NCBI GenBank assembly: GCA_900547915.1
Contig: URIN01000060.1
Span: forward strand, 1 to 7,633
DNA: 7,633 nt
Reading direction: 5' to 3'
From: an uncultured Clostridium sp.
GTDB lineage: Bacteria; Bacillota; Clostridia; Oscillospirales; Acutalibacteraceae
This document shows positions 1 to 5,707 of the stretch, piece after piece. Both the position numbers and the translations under genes were made by a program. Position 1 is the stretch's first letter. Each line of letters opens with the position of its first letter. The notes beneath the pieces were generated by a model that worked only from the letters and a program-made list of their open reading frames with translations, searched no databases and was not told the DNA's origin.

Positions 1-29
1 GTGGGCTCGGAGATGTGTATAAGAGACAG
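1..29 (+). other. Untrimmed Nextera adapter (Read 2 side)
   Basis: These bases match the inner part of the Illumina Nextera Read 2 (transposase B) adapter. They finish with the 19-bp Tn5 mosaic end AGATGTGTATAAGAGACAG at 11-29. This is library-preparation sequence and not genomic. Genuine sequence begins at 30. Confidence 0.98.
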
Positions 30-51
30 ATTACGCCTTTTTCAAGAAAAA

Positions 52-738
52 TCAGTATTTTAAAATTAAATAAGGTGTGAATTTTAATCTGTCACACGAA
101 ATTAGCTTGTAATCTACTCCGTCCTGAAAACCTTCAAAAGCGTATTTAGCTGCTTCTCCGTGAAGATGCCCGAAATAGCATTTTTTTATTCCATAATTAT
201 TAATTATTTGAATTATTTCTTCACATTTAAAATTTTGAGAGATTGGTGGGTAGTGCAGAAAAAGAAATTTATTTTCGTTTTGGGCACTTTGAAGGCTTCT
301 TTCGATTCTTGCTGCTTCACGTAAAAGAATTTTTTTGTCCTGTTCGTCTTCACTGTCATATATCCAGCCGCGTGATCCACATACAGAGCAAGGTCCGCAT
401 TCATAAGAATTATTATACAGGAATTTTATGGATTTATAACCTTTTTCCTGAATAAATCTATTCATTTTTGAAATAGTGTTCCACCAAAAATCATGATTTC
501 CTTTAAGTATTATTTTATTTCCGTTAAGGGATTCCAAAAAATCAAAATCAGCAATTAGTTCTTTAAAATCCATCGCCCAGCTTATATCGCCTGCAATAAC
601 AATATCATCATCTGCACCAACAACTTTATTCCAGTTTTTATGAAGTCTTTCAGTATAATTTTCCCATCCTTCAAAAGTATCCATTGGCTTATTTGTGCCA
701 AATGATAAATGCGTGTCTGCGATTGCGAATAAAGACAT
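52..738 (-). CDS. Calcineurin-like metallophosphoesterase (COG1768-like)
   Basis: This is a predicted cytosolic two-metal phosphohydrolase of 228 residues. The metallophosphoesterase motifs appear in order: D8-x-H10 (ADTH), G50-D51, G80-N81-H82-D83, H162 (LHYPP) and G190-H191-L-H193. These give a full set of metal ligands, so the enzyme looks intact. The overall pattern resembles the uncharacterised phosphohydrolase group COG1768. The physiological substrate is unknown. A cysteine cluster (C114, C117, C120) lies mid-protein. The ATG at 738 is chosen because AAAGG lies 9 nt upstream and the protein then opens directly with the first beta strand, MSLFAIADTH. A longer in-frame reading to 789 adds a hydrophobic, AT-rich stretch and removes that site. 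There is no signal peptide. The gene is divergent from the DUF1540 gene and its stop lies only 22 bases inside the genomic sequence, so any downstream partner is lost. Confidence 0.9.
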   Translation of the reverse strand: MSLFAIADTHLSFGTNKPMDTFEGWENYTERLHKNWNKVVGADDDIVIAGDISWAMDFKELIADFDFLESLNGNKIILKGNHDFWWNTISKMNRFIQEKGYKSIKFLYNNSYECGPCSVCGSRGWIYDSEDEQDKKILLREAARIERSLQSAQNENKFLFLHYPPISQNFKCEEIIQIINNYGIKKCYFGHLHGEAAKYAFEGFQDGVDYKLISCDRLKFTPYLILKY

Positions 739-770
739 AATTAAAAACCTTTCAAAAAATATTACGAATA

Positions 771-782
771 TATTTGCAAATA
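771..782. promoter_or_regulatory. 12-bp palindrome in divergent intergenic region
   Basis: TATTTGCAAATA is a perfect inverted repeat between the divergently transcribed phosphoesterase and DUF1540 genes. The 79-bp intergenic gap (739-817) must hold promoters for both. I see only weak candidates there: TAATAT on the minus strand at 764-759 and TATATT on the plus strand at 769-774, neither with a well-spaced -35 box. The palindrome could be an operator for both genes, or chance in AT-rich DNA. Confidence 0.25.
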
Positions 783-817
783 AAGGCAAAAATTAAAACG
801 AAGGGAGTGTGAAAGTA

Positions 818-982
818 ATGAACGAAATCAAAGGAATCTGCTGCGAAGTTAAAAATTGCGTACACCATAACAAAGACAACAGCTGCTCAGCCGGTCATAT
901 CACAGTAGGAAGCAGCGTTGCAAAAACAACAACAGAAACAAAGTGCGAAACTTTTGAATGTTGTGAAAACTGCAACGGTTAA
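818..982 (+). CDS. DUF1540 small cysteine-rich protein
   Basis: This 54-residue protein is the only plus-strand gene I support in the window. It begins MNEIKGICCEVKNCVHH and has cysteines at 8, 9, 14, 23, 43, 48, 49 and 52. The spacing I-x-C-x5-C-x8-C followed by A-x2-I-x-V is the DUF1540 signature, a small probably metal-binding domain common in Clostridia and Bacilli. The second cysteine group, C-x4-CC-x2-C near the C-terminus, also fits the family. Its function is unknown, and zinc or iron binding is an inference. The start is set by the ribosome binding site AAGGGAG at 801-807, 10 nt before the ATG. An in-frame GTG at 809 lies too close to that site. The gene is followed 18 nt later by a strong terminator hairpin and so appears monocistronic. 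Confidence 0.87.
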   Translation: MNEIKGICCEVKNCVHHNKDNSCSAGHITVGSSVAKTTTETKCETFECCENCNG

Positions 983-999
983 CCAAACTAAAAACTAAT

Positions 1000-1030
1000 A
1001 AAAAACGGCTCTGTCATGAGCCGTTTTTTT
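1000..1030. terminator. Bidirectional intrinsic terminator
   Basis: The arms ACGGCTC (1005-1011) and GAGCCGT (1018-1024) enclose the 6-nt loop TGTCAT. The flanks are an A-run at 1000-1005 and a T-run at 1024-1030, which can extend the stem. Read on the plus strand it ends the DUF1540 transcript with seven T residues. Read on the minus strand it ends the rbgA-rnhB-yraN-thrC operon with six. Its place between two convergent stop codons supports use from both sides. Confidence 0.9.
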
Positions 1031-1074
1031 ATTTAGTTTCAAAATGTTTTTTTATATGCAGAAATACAAATGCG

Positions 1075-2571
1075 TTAAATTCCAAGCAAACCAAATACCA
1101 TTTCGCCCATATCTTCTTTAGAGCAAACATTATTAAATCTTACTTCCTTATCTCTAAGAGAAGAAAGCGGTGTAGGAACATCAGCGCCTGTTTTTGAGTG
1201 AAGTTCTTTCACCATATCAAACTCATCGGCGTCAGGCAGATTACCTCCTGTTACAGCGCTCAGTACGCTCTTAGAAAACTTATAAGGTGATGCGGTGGAG
1301 TCAATAACCGTCGGAATATCGTCTCCTGTGTTTTTAATATAATCCTCATAAACTTTCAAAGCAACAGCTGTATGCGTGTCACAAAGATAATGGTATTTAT
1401 CGAAATATGATTTTATTGTATTATTAACATCGTCCTCACCGGCAAAGCCTGCTGAAAAAGACTCTTTAATTGCTGAAAGCAATTCATCGGAAACAGTATA
1501 AACGCCGTCAGTTGAAAGTTTAGCCATAAGGTCGTTAACAAGTTTATCATCATTTCCGCTCATATGATAAAGCAGACGTTCAAGGTTAGATGATATAAGA
1601 ATATCCATGCTGGGTGAAGTCGTTGTATAGAAATCACGATTTTTATTATAAGTTCCCGTATTAAGGAAATCCGTAAGTACATTATTAGAGTTAGAAGCGC
1701 AGACAAGCTTTTTAACTGGAAGTCCCATCTTTTTTGCATAATAGCAGGCAAGGATATTTCCAAAATTACCGGTGGGAACAACAACATTGATCTCATCACC
1801 AGCAGAAATTGAGTCGCTGTTCATAAGATCACAGTATGCTGAAAAATAATAAACAATCTGAGGTACAAGTCTTCCCCAGTTAATAGAGTTAGCGGAGGAA
1901 AACATCATATTTTTCTCTGCAAGTTTATTCTTTATTTCATCATCTGTGAAAATCTTTTTAACCGCACTCTGAGCGTCATCAAAATTACCTTTTACAGCGC
2001 ATACGGCAACATTTGAGCCTTCCTGAGTTACCATCTGGAGTTTCTGCATCGGAGATACGCCGTTTTCAGGATAAAATACAAGAATTTTTGTGTTTGCTAC
2101 ATCTTTGAATCCTTCAAGAGCTGCTTTTCCTGTATCACCGGAAGTTGCAACAAGGATAACTATAGTTTTACCATCTGCGGTTTTCTTAGCGGAAACAGTC
2201 ATAAGATACGGCAGAAGCTGAAGAGCCATATCTTTGAAAGCGCAAGTAGGACCGTGCCACAATTCAAGCACATTTTCGTTGCCGCAAACATTTACAGTAG
2301 GGGCAACTGCTTCAGAAGAAAACTTGCCCTCAGAGTAAGCACCGCTTACGCAGTAATCGAGTTCTTCCTCTGAAAAATCATCTAAAAATTCACGTAGAAC
2401 TGTTTTAGCTCTGTCTATGTATGACATTGCTGCCATTTCTTTGATTTTATCTATTGAAAAATGCGGGAATTCACAAGGCACGAAAAGGCCGCCCTCTTCA
2501 CTTATTCCCTGTGCAATCGCGTGGGACGCGTTAACTTTAACCGAATTATCTCTTGTAGAAGTATAAAGCAT
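1075..2571 (-). CDS. thrC: Threonine synthase
   Basis: This 498-residue PLP enzyme converts O-phospho-L-homoserine and water to L-threonine and phosphate, the last step of threonine biosynthesis, in the cytosol. An N-terminal threonine-synthase domain (about residues 1-85, opening MLYTSTRDN) precedes the PLP fold. K113 in GPTCAFKDMALQ is the expected Schiff-base lysine. SGDTG (144-148), SANSINWGR (226-234) and the phosphate-binding PTGNFGN (266-272) are all present. Length fits the longer bacterial/fungal-type threonine synthases, and the protein looks complete. The start has a near-perfect site, AGGAGGG at 2583-2577, 5 nt before the ATG. The gene lies 31 nt after yraN with no terminator between them, so it is probably the last gene of the rbgA operon and ends at the bidirectional terminator. 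No T-box or threonine attenuator is visible upstream, and no hom or thrB lies nearby. Confidence 0.97.
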   Translation of the reverse strand: MLYTSTRDNSVKVNASHAIAQGISEEGGLFVPCEFPHFSIDKIKEMAAMSYIDRAKTVLREFLDDFSEEELDYCVSGAYSEGKFSSEAVAPTVNVCGNENVLELWHGPTCAFKDMALQLLPYLMTVSAKKTADGKTIVILVATSGDTGKAALEGFKDVANTKILVFYPENGVSPMQKLQMVTQEGSNVAVCAVKGNFDDAQSAVKKIFTDDEIKNKLAEKNMMFSSANSINWGRLVPQIVYYFSAYCDLMNSDSISAGDEINVVVPTGNFGNILACYYAKKMGLPVKKLVCASNSNNVLTDFLNTGTYNKNRDFYTTTSPSMDILISSNLERLLYHMSGNDDKLVNDLMAKLSTDGVYTVSDELLSAIKESFSAGFAGEDDVNNTIKSYFDKYHYLCDTHTAVALKVYEDYIKNTGDDIPTVIDSTASPYKFSKSVLSAVTGGNLPDADEFDMVKELHSKTGADVPTPLSSLRDKEVRFNNVCSKEDMGEMVFGLLGI

Positions 2572-2602
2572 AGTTGCCCTCCTAATAAATCTTTAAGATA
2601 TT

Positions 2603-2956
2603 TTAATATAATTGAAAAGCATTTTCAAGGTGTTTGATTGATTTAATTTTATTATTTTCACAAAATACCTCAACAACATCAAAACGCGGCTGAAGATTTG
2701 TTTTATGCGATGCAAGATACATGTTAGCACTTGCGGCAATTTTGCTCTGCTTTATCTCATCAACAAATTCCATAGGCTTAGCAATGCTGTTTTCATTACG
2801 CATCTTGACTTCAACAAAACACAGATACTTTTTATTCTTTACGATAAGATCTATTTCTCCGAAGCGGCACGAATAGTTGAAATCAACAAGTGCATACTTT
2901 TTCTTCTCAAGAAATTCGCACGCTTTCATTTCTGCAAGTTTACCTAACGAGTTCAT
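2603..2956 (-). CDS. yraN: YraN family (UPF0102) nuclease-fold protein
   Basis: This 117-residue protein belongs to the UPF0102/YraN family, which has a PD-(D/E)xK endonuclease-like fold. Seen in sequence are an N-terminal LGKLAEMKACEFL helix (residues 4-16), GEIDLI (33-38) with the conserved acidic residue D36, VEVK (48-51) carrying E49 and K51, and a later RFDVVEV strand (91-97). These give the usual acidic/lysine active-site set. The exact cellular role is unsettled, and a part in DNA processing is inferred from the fold and from frequent linkage to rnhB. The ATG at 2956 overlaps the rnhB stop as ATGA and sits 8 nt after AAGGTG. A TTG two codons earlier is only 2 nt from that site and is rejected. 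The 4-nt overlap suggests translational coupling with rnhB. Confidence 0.92.
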   Translation of the reverse strand: MNSLGKLAEMKACEFLEKKKYALVDFNYSCRFGEIDLIVKNKKYLCFVEVKMRNENSIAKPMEFVDEIKQSKIAASANMYLASHKTNLQPRFDVVEVFCENNKIKSIKHLENAFQLY

Positions 2957-3561
2957 TTGCAAAGCACCTTTTTAAGAAAAGATTTTCTGTGAATTTCGCA
3001 AATTCCGTATTTTTCAATCATTTCATAATGAAGCTTTGTTCCGTATCCTTTGTGCTTTTCAAAGCCATACTGAGGATATTTTTCTGCCATTTCAAGCATA
3101 TATCTATCTCTTGAAACTTTGGCAAGAATAGAAGCTGCCGCAATTGATTCTGATTTTGAATCGCCTTTTATGACCGTTTCAACGTCACAGTTAAGCGGCG
3201 GAACCTGATTTCCGTCCACAAGAGCGCAGTCTGGTCTTAGCGACAATCCTTCAACAGCTCTTTTCATTGCAAGAAAAGTAGCCTGAAGAATATTTATCTC
3301 ATCAATTTCTTTTTCGCTTGCTGTTCCGATTGAATAATCCTCGCACTGAGCTATTATCTTGTCAAAAAGGAGTTCTCTCTTTTTTTCAGACAGTTTTTTA
3401 GAGTCGTTTATGCCCTCGATCGTCTGCCCTCTTTTCAGAACAACTGCCGCGGCATAGACTGGTCCTGCAAGAGGACCACGACCCGCTTCATCAACACCGC
3501 AAATTATATTATATCCATTGTTATACTTTTCATTTTCATATAAAAGCCAGTCCATAATCAC
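2953..3561 (-). CDS. rnhB: Ribonuclease HII
   Basis: RNase HII cuts the RNA strand of RNA-DNA hybrids and nicks 5' of single ribonucleotides in DNA, starting ribonucleotide excision repair. The protein has 202 residues. The hallmark GVDEAGRGPLAGPV begins at residue 22 and gives catalytic D24 and E25. D116 in ALVDGN and D134 in KGDSKSESIAAASILAKV complete the DEDD set, and the 18-residue spacing of the last two fits known RNase HII enzymes. The C-terminal HKGYGTK and HRKSF elements are also present. Two starts are possible: GTG at 3561, which overlaps the rbgA stop as GTGA, and ATG at 3555, two codons later. The ribosome binding site is weak (GAG 5 nt before the GTG), so coupling to rbgA is likely. 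I give the GTG for its overlap, but the choice is uncertain. Confidence 0.96.
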   Translation of the reverse strand: MIMDWLLYENEKYNNGYNIICGVDEAGRGPLAGPVYAAAVVLKRGQTIEGINDSKKLSEKKRELLFDKIIAQCEDYSIGTASEKEIDEINILQATFLAMKRAVEGLSLRPDCALVDGNQVPPLNCDVETVIKGDSKSESIAAASILAKVSRDRYMLEMAEKYPQYGFEKHKGYGTKLHYEMIEKYGICEIHRKSFLKKVLCK

Positions 3562-4421
3562 GGTAACTCAAGGCTAATCTTGCCGAGTTTTCCTCCTCTG
3601 AATTCATCACATACGGCAGTTGCGGCACGAAGTGTATCAATTTCTCCTCCCTTGATGAGGAAACCTCTTTTTCTGCCGATTTTTTCAAGTATTTCCCAGC
3701 TTTGCAGATCCTCAAAATCTGTTATTTTATATCTGTCCTCAATCATCTTGGGCCTTGTTTTTGAAAGCGTTTCAAGAAGGCGGCAGGCAATTGTTTCTAT
3801 ATCGGTAACTTCATCCTTTACAGAACCGATAAATGCAAGCTTGTCCCCCACTTCCCTGTCATCAAACTTTGGCCACAACACTCCGGGAGTGTCAAGAAGT
3901 TCTATACCGTTGCCTGCAGAAAACCACTGATTACTTCTTGTAACGCCGGCTTTATCAGCAACAACAGCCTTGTATTTACCTGCCATTCTGTTTATAAATG
4001 AAGACTTACCTGTATTCGGGATACCGACTACCATTAGCCTTAGTGCCTTACCCTCCATACCTTTATCTTTATTTCTTTTTATAACTGAAGAGAGAGCTTT
4101 TTCACAGGCACTTTGAAATCTGTTGAGTCCTTTACCTGTTTTGCAGTCAACAGCAATTGCTGTCACACCGTTTTGAGCGTAATATTTTATCCACATATCT
4201 GTAGCGTACGGATCAGCCATATCACACTTATTGAGCAAAACAATTTTTGGTTTTTTATTTATTATCTGTGACAGTTCAGGGTTAGAACTTGAACGAGGAA
4301 TACGTGCGTCTACTATTTCAACGACACCGTCAACAAGTTTAAGACTTTCTTTTATAAGGCGTCTGGTTTTCGCCATATGACCCGGAAACCACTGAACATT
4401 TTGCTTCTGAAAATCAGGCAT
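3558..4421 (-). CDS. rbgA: Ribosome biogenesis GTPase RbgA (YlqF)
   Basis: RbgA is a circularly permuted GTPase needed for late assembly of the 50S subunit. The 287-residue sequence shows the permuted order. G4 NKCD (64-67) comes first, then the P-loop GIPNTGKS (133-140), G2 around T161 and G3 DTPG (177-180). The N-terminal WFPGHMAK (11-18) carries H15, the equivalent of the catalytic histidine proposed for Bacillus RbgA. The C-terminal helical RNA-binding domain (about 200-287) is present and the length is normal. The start is supported by AGGAGGGAG at 4435-4427, 5 nt before the ATG. The gene directly follows rplS, as in many Firmicutes, but is separated here by a terminator and its own near-consensus promoter. 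It leads the operon, and its stop overlaps the rnhB start. Confidence 0.97.
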   Translation of the reverse strand: MPDFQKQNVQWFPGHMAKTRRLIKESLKLVDGVVEIVDARIPRSSSNPELSQIINKKPKIVLLNKCDMADPYATDMWIKYYAQNGVTAIAVDCKTGKGLNRFQSACEKALSSVIKRNKDKGMEGKALRLMVVGIPNTGKSSFINRMAGKYKAVVADKAGVTRSNQWFSAGNGIELLDTPGVLWPKFDDREVGDKLAFIGSVKDEVTDIETIACRLLETLSKTRPKMIEDRYKITDFEDLQSWEILEKIGRKRGFLIKGGEIDTLRAATAVCDEFRGGKLGKISLELP

Positions 4422-4445
4422 ATATGCTCCCTCCTTTTATAGTTA

Positions 4446-4474
4446 ATTATACATATTAATATGTTTTATTGCAA
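4446..4474 (-). promoter_or_regulatory. Sigma-A-type promoter of rbgA operon
   Basis: On the minus strand the -35 box TTGCAA (4474-4469) and the perfect -10 box TATAAT (4451-4446) are 17 bp apart. Transcription should start near 4440, giving a leader of only about 18 nt that holds little more than the ribosome binding site. The spacer contains a perfect 14-bp palindrome (see separate entry). Confidence 0.85.
4451..4464. promoter_or_regulatory. 14-bp palindrome inside rbgA promoter spacer
   Basis: ACATATTAATATGT is a perfect inverted repeat lying between the -35 and -10 boxes and touching the first base of the -10 box. A dimeric repressor bound here would block RNA polymerase. The site is very AT-rich, so chance is a real alternative. 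Confidence 0.35.
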
Positions 4475-4497
4475 CCTTTGGTAATTCAAAGCAATTG

Positions 4498-4529
4498 CAA
4501 AAACAAAAACCGCCTGCTTGAGGCGGTTT
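4498..4529 (-). terminator. Intrinsic terminator after rplS
   Basis: On the minus strand AAACCGCCT (4529-4521), a 5-nt loop CAAGC and AGGCGGTTT (4515-4507) form a 9-bp stem. It is followed by the T-rich tract TTGTTTTTG down to 4498. It starts 8 nt after the rplS stop and separates rplS from the rbgA promoter. Confidence 0.92.
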
Positions 4530-4536
4530 AGAGCTG

Positions 4537-4878
4537 TTAGATATCTTCCTTAACTTTTGCAGCTTTACCAACACGGTCACGAAGATAATAAAGTTTCGCT
4601 CTGCGAACCTTACCTTTGCGAACAACGGTAACGCTGTCAACATTTGCGGAATGAAGCGGGAACACACGCTCAACACCAACGCCATAAGATACACGGCGAA
4701 CGGTAAAGGTCTTTGAAATACCAGAACCTTTGATTGCGATTACTGTGCCCTCAAATACCTGAATTCTCTCTGTTTTACCCTCGCGAATACGAACACCGAC
4801 TTTTACGGTATCACCGATTGAGAATGAGGGAAGTTCTTTTTTCATGCTGCTTTCTTCGATAATCTTAAGTGCATCCAT
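4537..4878 (-). CDS. rplS: 50S ribosomal protein L19
   Basis: L19 is a component of the large ribosomal subunit near the 30S interface (intersubunit bridge B8 region). The 113-residue protein has the normal length. It shows the SH3-like core ([18 protein letters not shown], from residue 19), [11 protein letters not shown] (41-51) and [20 protein letters not shown] (58-77). The diagnostic C-terminal signature [13 protein letters not shown] is at residues 90-102. The ATG follows the strong site AAGGAGG with suitable spacing. In many bacteria rplS ends an rpsP-rimM-trmD-rplS operon. Here the upstream genes are a DUF2344/radical SAM pair, and rplS has its own promoter, structured leader and terminator, so it appears to be controlled as a single-gene unit. 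Confidence 0.98.
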   Translation of the reverse strand: MDALKIIEESSMKKELPSFSIGDTVKVGVRIREGKTERIQVFEGTVIAIKGSGISKTFTVRRVSYGVGVERVFPLHSANVDSVTVVRKGKVRRAKLYYLRDRVGKAAKVKEDI

Positions 4879-5000
4879 TATAGTTTCCTCCTTTTTATTT
4901 TCGGATGTTCATAACGAGTAAACGAAAGAGGACCACCCGCTTAAATGCTTGGTTTGCATGAGCATTTAACGCGTTGCAGGAACGCAACGGAACAAATGCT
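4879..5000 (-). promoter_or_regulatory. Structured 5' leader of rplS (candidate L19 leader)
   Basis: The predicted transcript starts near 5000 and runs about 120 nt to the rplS ATG. A 6-bp hairpin, CGTTGC (4989-4984) with GCAACG (4977-4972), is enclosed by AGCATTT (5000-4994) pairing with AAATGCT (4967-4961). The same middle segment, extended to TTAAATGCT (4969-4961), can instead pair 9 bp with AGCATTTAA (4949-4941). The two outer stems therefore exclude each other. Further down, TCCTC (4932-4928) could pair with the ribosome binding site. Ribosomal-protein leaders upstream of rplS are known in low-GC Gram-positives, where autogenous control is presumed. I could not match this one to a covariance model, so the family assignment is tentative. 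Confidence 0.6.
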
Positions 5001-5005
5001 TAGAT

Positions 5006-5034
5006 ACTATATCATAAAAGTAATAAAATTGCAA
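5006..5034 (-). promoter_or_regulatory. Sigma-A-type promoter of rplS
   Basis: On the minus strand TTGCAA (5034-5029), a 17-bp spacer and TATAGT (5011-5006) form a strong promoter with an extended -10 element (TGA directly before TATAGT). The predicted start is near 5000. The -35 box begins only 7 nt after the stop of the DUF2344 gene, with no terminator between them, so some read-through from upstream is possible. Confidence 0.83.
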
Positions 5035-5041
5035 GCCTTTT

Positions 5042-5707
5042 TTACCTGAAATTATTATAATTTGCATCTAACAGCGCCAATCTTGAAATACTTTTCCACT
5101 CAAATTCAAGGTCGGAAAGTTTAAGTAGTGTTTGAGAGAAAAGTTCCGGGCTCAGATTACTTTGCTGCCCAGCGGCAAGCCTTGCGTTAATTACTGTGCT
5201 GTCATCTCGAACGGACACTGAATATTTGTCTATTAGCGGTTTTATATCAACTTCTTTAAATACTTTTCTTCTGCCCTGCTTGCCTCGTTTTAGCGCCATT
5301 ATGCTATCTTGAGAAAGTACTTTTTTTATTTTTTCGGCTGCTTCTTCATTATTCTTAAAGTCATATTTAAAAACATAATCCGAAAAAGCAATTTCGCTGC
5401 AATCCCTGAAATCATCGTATACATCAACAATTCTTATACCGAAAGGTAGAACTGCGTTAAGTTTCTTTTTAATATCTTCATTGGAAATATCGCCCACAAT
5501 CCTGATTTCAAGGCTTTCGCACATACTCTCAACTCCTAGCGGAAGCGGAAGTGAAAAGCTCATATAAGGATGAGGATTAAAGCCCTCAGTATACCACAGA
5601 GGTATCTGTGCTCTTGTCAGGGCGCGTGACATGCATCTGTTTATATCAAGATGACTTATATATTTACATCTATCAGTTTTAGAAAATAACAGTCTAACCT
5701 CGCGCAT
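5042..5707 (-). CDS. Radical SAM-linked DUF2344 protein
   Basis: This 221-residue protein matches the DUF2344 / TIGR03936 family, which is almost always next to or fused with a radical SAM protein of the TIGR03960 type. Seen here are RLLFSKTDRCKYISHLD at the N-terminus and the family hallmark EGFNPHPYMSFSLPLPLGVES (41-61). The C-terminal half is less conserved. The biochemical role is unknown. An accessory role for the radical SAM partner is inferred from the linkage. The start is ATG 5707, with GGAGG ending 8 nt upstream; a GTG one codon earlier (5710) is also possible. The gene overlaps the 3' end of the radical SAM gene by 14 nt in another frame, which implies co-transcription and translational coupling. 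It has no transmembrane segment. Confidence 0.9.
   Translation of the reverse strand: MREVRLLFSKTDRCKYISHLDINRCMSRALTRAQIPLWYTEGFNPHPYMSFSLPLPLGVESMCESLEIRIVGDISNEDIKKKLNAVLPFGIRIVDVYDDFRDCSEIAFSDYVFKYDFKNNEEAAEKIKKVLSQDSIMALKRGKQGRRKVFKEVDIKPLIDKYSVSVRDDSTVINARLAAGQQSNLSPELFSQTLLKLSDLEFEWKSISRLALLDANYNNFR

Noticed and set aside
11..29. Tn5/IS50-type mosaic end taken as a natural transposon end
   Set aside because: The mosaic ends are joined to Nextera-specific primer sequence at both contig termini, and no transposase gene is present. They come from library preparation.
37..50. Hairpin CTTTTTCAAGAAAAA after the phosphoesterase stop as a terminator
   Set aside because: The stem is almost only A-T pairs with a tiny loop and no T-run before the adapter, so it is too weak to call.
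739..789. Longer N-terminus for the phosphoesterase
   Set aside because: The extra 17 residues are low-complexity and encoded by the intergenic AT-rich stretch. The start at 738 has a proper AAAGG site and places the protein start at the conserved first strand.
2957..2962. TTG start for yraN, two codons earlier
   Set aside because: It is only 2 nt from the AAGGTG site, whereas the ATG at 2956 has normal spacing and forms the ATGA overlap with rnhB.
3580..3930. 116-residue plus-strand reading frame opposite rbgA
   Set aside because: It is antisense to a well-conserved GTPase gene, has serine-rich composition typical of a shadow frame, and matches no known family.
4443..4694. 83-residue minus-strand reading frame overlapping rplS
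   Set aside because: It lies in another frame of the rplS gene, runs through the rplS terminator and rbgA promoter, and has no recognisable domain.
4909..4965. 18-codon leader peptide upstream of rplS
   Set aside because: The reading frame begins ATGCTCATG but has no ribosome binding site, and its start lies inside a hairpin arm. Its codons do not suggest attenuation.
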